A stretch of 11,907 nucleotides of DNA. Origin: Monoraphidium neglectum. Its lineage: Eukaryota; Chlorophyta; Chlorophyceae; Sphaeropleales; Selenastraceae. Under the pieces are notes generated by a model. That model searched no databases, was not told the origin of the DNA, and saw only the letters and a program-made list of their open reading frames with translations. The stretch lies in assembly GCF_000611645.1 (NCBI RefSeq), contig NW_014012907.1:10097-22003 (forward strand), given 5' to 3'. A program made the translations under genes and the position numbers. Of this stretch, positions 8,443 through 11,907 are shown one piece after another (within the stretch, counting starts at the first letter, position 1; every line of letters begins with the position of its first letter).

Positions 8443-8614
8443 ACCGCAGATCAACCTGATCAAACTTGCGCGCTTCCCCCACTCGACATACCTGTGCACC
8501 ACGGCAGTCGGTACCTTGAAATATGGGGCCGCGATCATGACTGCCAGCCTCGACGGGCCTTCCAGCGCATGCGAGCGCACCGCCCTGGGTGACGCCCGAT
8601 TGCGCAGCAGCTGA
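8443..8614 (+). pseudogene. Coding-like fragment, faintly VTT/TVP38-like; uncertain
   Basis: After an acceptor-like CCGCAG (8443-8448), the plus frame reads QINLIKLARFPHSTYLCT and then TAVGTLKYGAAIMTASLDG. It continues to a TGA at 8612-8614, in the same frame as the PhoD exon 1 further on. The FP...Y...V-x-KYG spacing resembles one segment of plant-type VTT (SNARE-associated Golgi/TVP38-like) membrane proteins, from memory. No other part of such a domain is visible upstream. The stop is only about 80 nt from the PhoD start, leaving little room for a real 3' end. It may be an exon relic, an unspliced exon of an unseen gene, or chance. On the minus strand the same bases show GTATGT and GTACCG donor-like words. 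Confidence 0.2.
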
Positions 8615-8695
8615 CCAAGTGGCTCGCCAGCCGGGCGACACCCGAACCAGCGATCAGAAGGCGCGGCGCACGGCGGGTTGCTTCCGTTCGTGGAT

Positions 8696-9827
8696 ATGCA
8701 GGCCTTCAGGGTCGACGAGAGCAGCCCCCTCGCGCCTCGCGGCGCGAGCAGCGGGGCGCTCGACGCCGAGAACGACTTTGGAATTGCCGCGCCCGCCGCC
8801 GCGTCGCGCCGCCGCCGCACGCGCCTGCAGCTGCTGTGGCTCGCCTCTGCTGTAGCAATCTCCTCGGTGCTCTCGATCGCCGCGCTCAGCCTGGCGGTTG
8901 CGAACAAACATCGGATTTCCGAGGCGGCAGCTGAGGAGGCAGCGGGCGGATGGGGCCCTATCGAACGAATAGCTTTCGGCTCCTGCACCGCCTACGACCT
9001 CAGGCGCGCGACGGCCGGCGCCCCTGCTGCGAACCCTGGCGCTTGATGCGTGCAACAAACGCACGCATGTTGCGCGGTCTCGGCGCCGCGTCAGCGCATG
9101 TGGCCCGGTCAGCAATGTGCACGTGCGCAGTGCGCCTGAGTGGCGCCACCCCCACCTGCGACCCCCTCCCAACGATTTTCATCTTTCACCTCCCCATCAA
9201 CCTAGTTGACCCCCACAAACGAACCAAATCCATCGCCCCCAGGCCCCAGCGGGTGTGGACAGAGGGGGTCATCCCCGCGAACCCTGACGCATGGGTGTGG
9301 CTGGGGGACATGGTGTACATGGACGAGCCCCTGGTGATCTCTTGGGGTGATCTGGGCTGATCTGGGCGTTAAAAAGCTAATCTGTCCTTGCGGCGGGTTG
9401 TTAAACTTTTTCAATTCGACACTGAGACGCACTGGGGATGCGAGGGATGAGGGTTGCGCTTTGAATGACGCTCTCCCTGGGTGCAGCGACAAGGGGAAAG
9501 TCCACAGCAGGGTGTGCAACAGGTGCAAATGCATGCATGTATCTCGGTCGAATGCGCTCATTTCGCCTTTTTGCATGTGCTGAGTCGCCATCCCCCAGTT
9601 TGGTGTGTTGTGTGGACGCCACTGATGATACGCAGGGGCTCGTCGCCCCCGCCCCCACCCCCCCCCAATGATGGCAGGTCGACTGCGCGGCCGTCCCCGG
9701 GTTCCCAGAGTGCAACTGCAGCGCCACCTTCATGCGCCGGCCGCCCTTCCAGTGCTTTGCGGGGGACGTGGTGCACGCGCGCGCGAGGGTCGAGCACCAG
9801 GTAGCGCGCGTGCATGTGTGAGTGTGT

Positions 9828-9860
<33 letters not shown>

Positions 9861-9977
9861 CACGCGTGAGTTTTCAAGGCAAGGGCATCGATGTGTGCTT
9901 GTACTAGGGGGAAGGGTGAGCCCTCAGCCTCCGTGATCAAATACATACGCACGCAAGTACACACCCACATACACACA

Positions 9978-10009
<32 letters not shown>

Positions 10010-11632
10010 TGTGCAAACATGCATACACACACATGCAACCACACACCAACTGGAGTGGGTTGGTGGGCCGCGATGGCCCCTTCAGTGGGCGTGCCTTCGG
10101 CAGGGCGTCTTCAGCACAGGCAGCAGCCAATGTTTTGCCACCTTCAAACGACCCTGCATCATGCCGATTGCCACCCGAGGTCCCCCTGATACCCTGTGTC
10201 GTTGCGACCACAGCCCGCTCCTCTTGCACCTAAATCAGCGTTCCACCTCTGCTCATTTAGGCACCAAGCACATCGCAACACCAAACGCGTCCCTCAAAAT
10301 CATCACTCCGCAGCTGGCGAGCCCGGAGTACCGTGCTTTTATCAACTTCATGTGCCCGCCGCCAAACGACGACGTCACCGGGTCACCCAGTCACTCTTCG
10401 GGTCACCCGCCAGACGGCTCGGACGCGCGGCAGTGCCCACGCCCCATATTTGGGGTTTGGGACGACCACGACTTTGGTGGGTGGCTCAGCTGCAAAGTCC
10501 CTTTTGGTGTTTGGCTCTGAAAACAAATTCATCTTCCAGGCCTGCTGCGTTGGTGCCGGCCGGCTCACAAGATTGTTGTCTGTTCTGCTTAACAAAAAAG
10601 TTTTGCATGTCATGGGCTGCGCCAGGCCAGAACCGCTGCGTGCCAGCCAGCCCTCCAGGGGTGACTGGCCAGCCCCAGCGAGGTGCCAGTCCAGCACCGG
10701 CCCCTGCATGTGTGCGTAGGACGTATGATAGGGATCAAGGTCGCAGTGTCAGCATTGATTCCAGAGCGGCGAACGTAGAGGCGTCTTAACCTTGTTTCTT
10801 GCTGAGTGGGGCGCCCCGAGCCGTGCGCCGCGCTCCAAGCGACGCATTGCCCTTAAACCCTGACACCTAAGCTGCGAACGCATCCGTTGATGCGTGCCGG
10901 CAGGTTGGAATAATGGCGATGGCCGGAACCCTGTGAAGCTTGAAATCAAGGTGGGCTTTGTTGGGCTGAGCTGACGGGGGCCCTTGCAGCATGCAATGTC
11001 ATCCTGCGAGCTGTCTTGACCCCGCTCCGCACCACCGCACACGCGCGCGCGTCAGGTTAGCCAAGCGTCCCTGCAGCGCTATTGCAAAGGCTGGGAAGTC
11101 GAGGCGTCCGCGTCTGCGACCAGCTAGTGCGCCTCCTGCCCGCCGCCGCGTAGGTCTGAAACTTCAACCTCTCCATGGCCTTGCCCACCACAAAAACCGC
11201 TCCTCACCGCCCCTCCCACCTCCACGGCTGGGCGCTGTGTCATCAACCGACATCAACCGACATGAGTCAGAATTTATACCTGGACGCCCTCGGAGCCCCC
11301 CAGTCCAGCCCCCGCCGCGGCGCCGTCACCGGACTGCAAACGCACTACACCCTCCCCTCCGGCCCAGCCTCCGCCTCCGCCTCCGTCTTGGGCCCCAGAT
11401 CCTCCAGATCGTCCAGATCGTCCAAAGTGCAGTCAGATCTTGCCTCGGACGGCATAGATCTGATCTTGCTGGACGGGCGGTACGAGCGGGAGACGCTGCC
11501 GTGCGGCGCGCGGCGCGAGTGGTGCGCGTCACTGCTGGCGTCACCGAGTTACGGGCCGGGTGACGGGGAGTGGCAGTTCTGCCAGGATCTGCTGGTGACG
11601 GGCGGTGTCGGCGGCGTTGGATCCTGCTGCAG
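8696..11632 (+). CDS. PhoD-like membrane-anchored metallophosphatase, first six exons (3' end outside window)
   Basis: Exons: 8696-9003, 9243-9333, 9678-9800, 10314-10476, 10904-10950 and 11271-11632 (364 complete codons, phase 2 at the end). All joins keep frame and rebuild family motifs across junctions: FGSCTAYDLR|PQRVW, VYMDEPL|VDC and GVWDDHDFG|WNNGDGR. A basic RRRRTR (38-43) precedes one hydrophobic helix (about 44-69), suggesting a signal anchor with the catalytic domain in the lumen or outside the cell. PhoD-family metal/active-site signatures are GSC (95-97), LGD (123-125) and WDDHDFGWNNG (223-233). LLDGRY (310-315) follows, and the segment ends GSCC (361-364). Many cysteines (136, 145, 147, 159, 188, 215, 322, 329, 348, 363, 364) fit a secreted, disulphide-bonded enzyme. 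The likely reaction is phosphomonoester or phosphodiester hydrolysis with Ca/Fe or similar metals, known for the family and unproven here. The first ATG after the in-frame TGA at 8612 is used. The first intron has a GC donor. Confidence 0.85.
9004..9242 (+). other. GC-AG intron 1 of the PhoD-like gene
   Basis: Exon 1 must end within the motif TAYDLR. No GT occurs between that codon and the in-frame stop at 9044-9046. CTCAG|GCGCGC joined to CCCCAG|GCCCCAG gives AG|G CCC CAG CGG, that is R-P-Q-R-V-W in phase 2, restoring the family sequence. GC-AG introns are a known minor class of the major spliceosome. Confidence 0.75.
9333..9368 (+). repeat. Short direct repeats starting at the intron 2 donor
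   Basis: GGTGATCT occurs at 9333-9340 (containing the donor GT at 9334-9335) and again at 9346-9353. It is followed by a 10-bp tandem repeat, GATCTGGGCT/GATCTGGGCG (9349-9368). Only the first GT keeps frame with exon 3. Confidence 0.8.
9814..9861 (+). repeat. (GT)n block just inside PhoD intron 3
   Basis: TGTGTG with two GTGAGTG interruptions, beginning about 13 nt after the donor CAG|GTAGCG. It is complementary to the CA block at 9959-10048 in the same intron. Confidence 0.95.
9959..10048 (+). repeat. (CA)n block in PhoD intron 3
   Basis: CA-rich tract with a nearly pure (AC)n core at 9987-10009 and flanking ACACATGCA-type words. It lies about 100 nt downstream of the (GT)n block, in inverted orientation relative to it. 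It ends about 265 nt before the acceptor. Confidence 0.95.
10374..10409 (+). repeat. In-frame 8-bp GTCACCCR repeat in PhoD exon 4
   Basis: Units GTCACCGG, GTCACCCA, GTCACTCTTCGG and GTCACCCG encode VTGSPSHSSGHP, between the conserved-looking FMCPPP and the catalytic GVWDDHDFG. The same unit makes up the donor-linked array at 5854-5900; the two share GGTCACCCAGTCAC exactly. Confidence 0.75.
11241..11260 (+). repeat. 10-bp tandem duplication before the exon 6 acceptor
   Basis: CATCAACCGA occurs twice in a row, 10-30 nt upstream of CATGAGTCAG|AATTTA. This is where a branch point would be expected, so the copies may duplicate it (inference). Confidence 0.8.
11397..11423 (+). repeat. 9-bp in-frame repeat coding (RSS)3
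   Basis: AGATCCTCC followed by two AGATCGTCC copies encode Arg-Ser-Ser three times (residues 287-295) in a Ser-rich insert of the phosphatase, after a (GCCTCC)-type run. It probably forms a disordered loop before the LLDGRY strand. Confidence 0.85.
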
Positions 11633-11907
11633 GTGGGCCCCGGTTGCTTGCGCCTCCTGCCCTCGCTTTTTGTTGCCAAGCCTTATTCTGGGGCTGAATG
11701 TTGCAAGGATTGCAGGGTCTTCGGTCCACTGTTCACAGCTCGATGCAGTCGCGCCGTCACGTGCACGTAGCCACCTCCAACCCAGAAGACCTGGGGCCCC
11801 TCTGAGTCGACAACCCATCAACACCGCCCTGCCCCACGCCCCCGCCCGCCGCGTGCCCGCGCTCTGCGACCCTGCCGCCCCTGCCGCGCGGCCACACCCC
11901 ACAGCAC
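11633..11907 (+). other. Partial intron 6 of the PhoD-like gene
   Basis: Begins with TGCAG|GTGGGC, a good donor right after GSCC. No family-like residues follow. The exon 6 frame stays open to the window end with no stop, so read-through cannot be excluded, but its content (Pro/Arg/His-rich) looks like intron. Confidence 0.6.

Larger units (their letters stand above)
7119..8695. other. 1.6-kb spacer between divergent genes, no defensible gene
   Basis: It separates the starts of the minus-strand membrane-protein gene and the plus-strand PhoD-like gene, so it should hold both 5' UTRs and promoters. Composition is mixed, with AT-rich pockets at about 7370-7430 and 8037-8072. A minus-strand 45-codon frame from the ATG at 7731-7729 to a TGA at 7566-7564 is followed 36 nt later by a TGTAA (7528-7524). 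Its A/T-ending codons differ from every other gene here and I recognise nothing in it. A coding-like plus-strand stretch near 8440-8614 is listed separately. No tRNA, rRNA or mobile element is seen. Confidence 0.5.

Noticed and set aside
11633..11907. Continuation of PhoD exon 6 to the window end
   Set aside because: The frame is open but the content is Pro/Arg/His-rich and unlike the family, and a good donor (CAG|GTGGGC) sits at 11633.

Overview
The window looks like nuclear DNA of a green alga, probably Chlorophyceae or Trebouxiophyceae. It is GC-rich and intron-dense. It carries an octotricopeptide-repeat (OPR) gene, a family greatly expanded in chlorophyte algae, and TGTAA poly(A)-type signals. 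It is also rich in trinucleotide and (GT)n/(CA)n tracts and has an interstitial TTTAGGG/TTTTAGGG-like patch. There are no bacterial-style operons, RNA genes, CRISPR arrays or recognisable mobile elements.

Layout, left to right. (1) 389-153, minus: a probable first exon of an unrecognised acidic protein running off the left edge. (2) 390-1361: a gene-poor spacer between divergent genes. (3) 1362-4165, plus: a two-exon gene for an 837-aa OPR-type organellar RNA-binding protein. (4) 7118-4730, minus: a five-exon gene, convergent with the OPR gene, for a 194-aa glycine-rich polytopic membrane protein of unknown function. All four junctions keep frame. (5) 7119-8695: a 1.6-kb spacer with no gene I can defend, but with one coding-like stretch near 8440-8614 and a cluster of small inverted repeats. 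(6) 8696 to the right edge, plus: the first six exons (364 complete codons) of a membrane-anchored PhoD-like metallophosphatase. Its first intron appears to be GC-AG, and the gene continues beyond the window.

The genes do not form an obvious pathway. The most notable features lie in the introns: tandem duplications that begin at 5' splice sites, complementary (GT)n and (CA)n blocks inside one PhoD intron, a CA tract abutting an acceptor, and one 8-bp unit found both in an intron of the membrane-protein gene and in a coding exon of the phosphatase. No convincing new multi-gene system was found. The best uncharacterised candidate is the 194-aa membrane protein. All exon models come from reading frames, splice dinucleotides and family motifs, with no transcript evidence.
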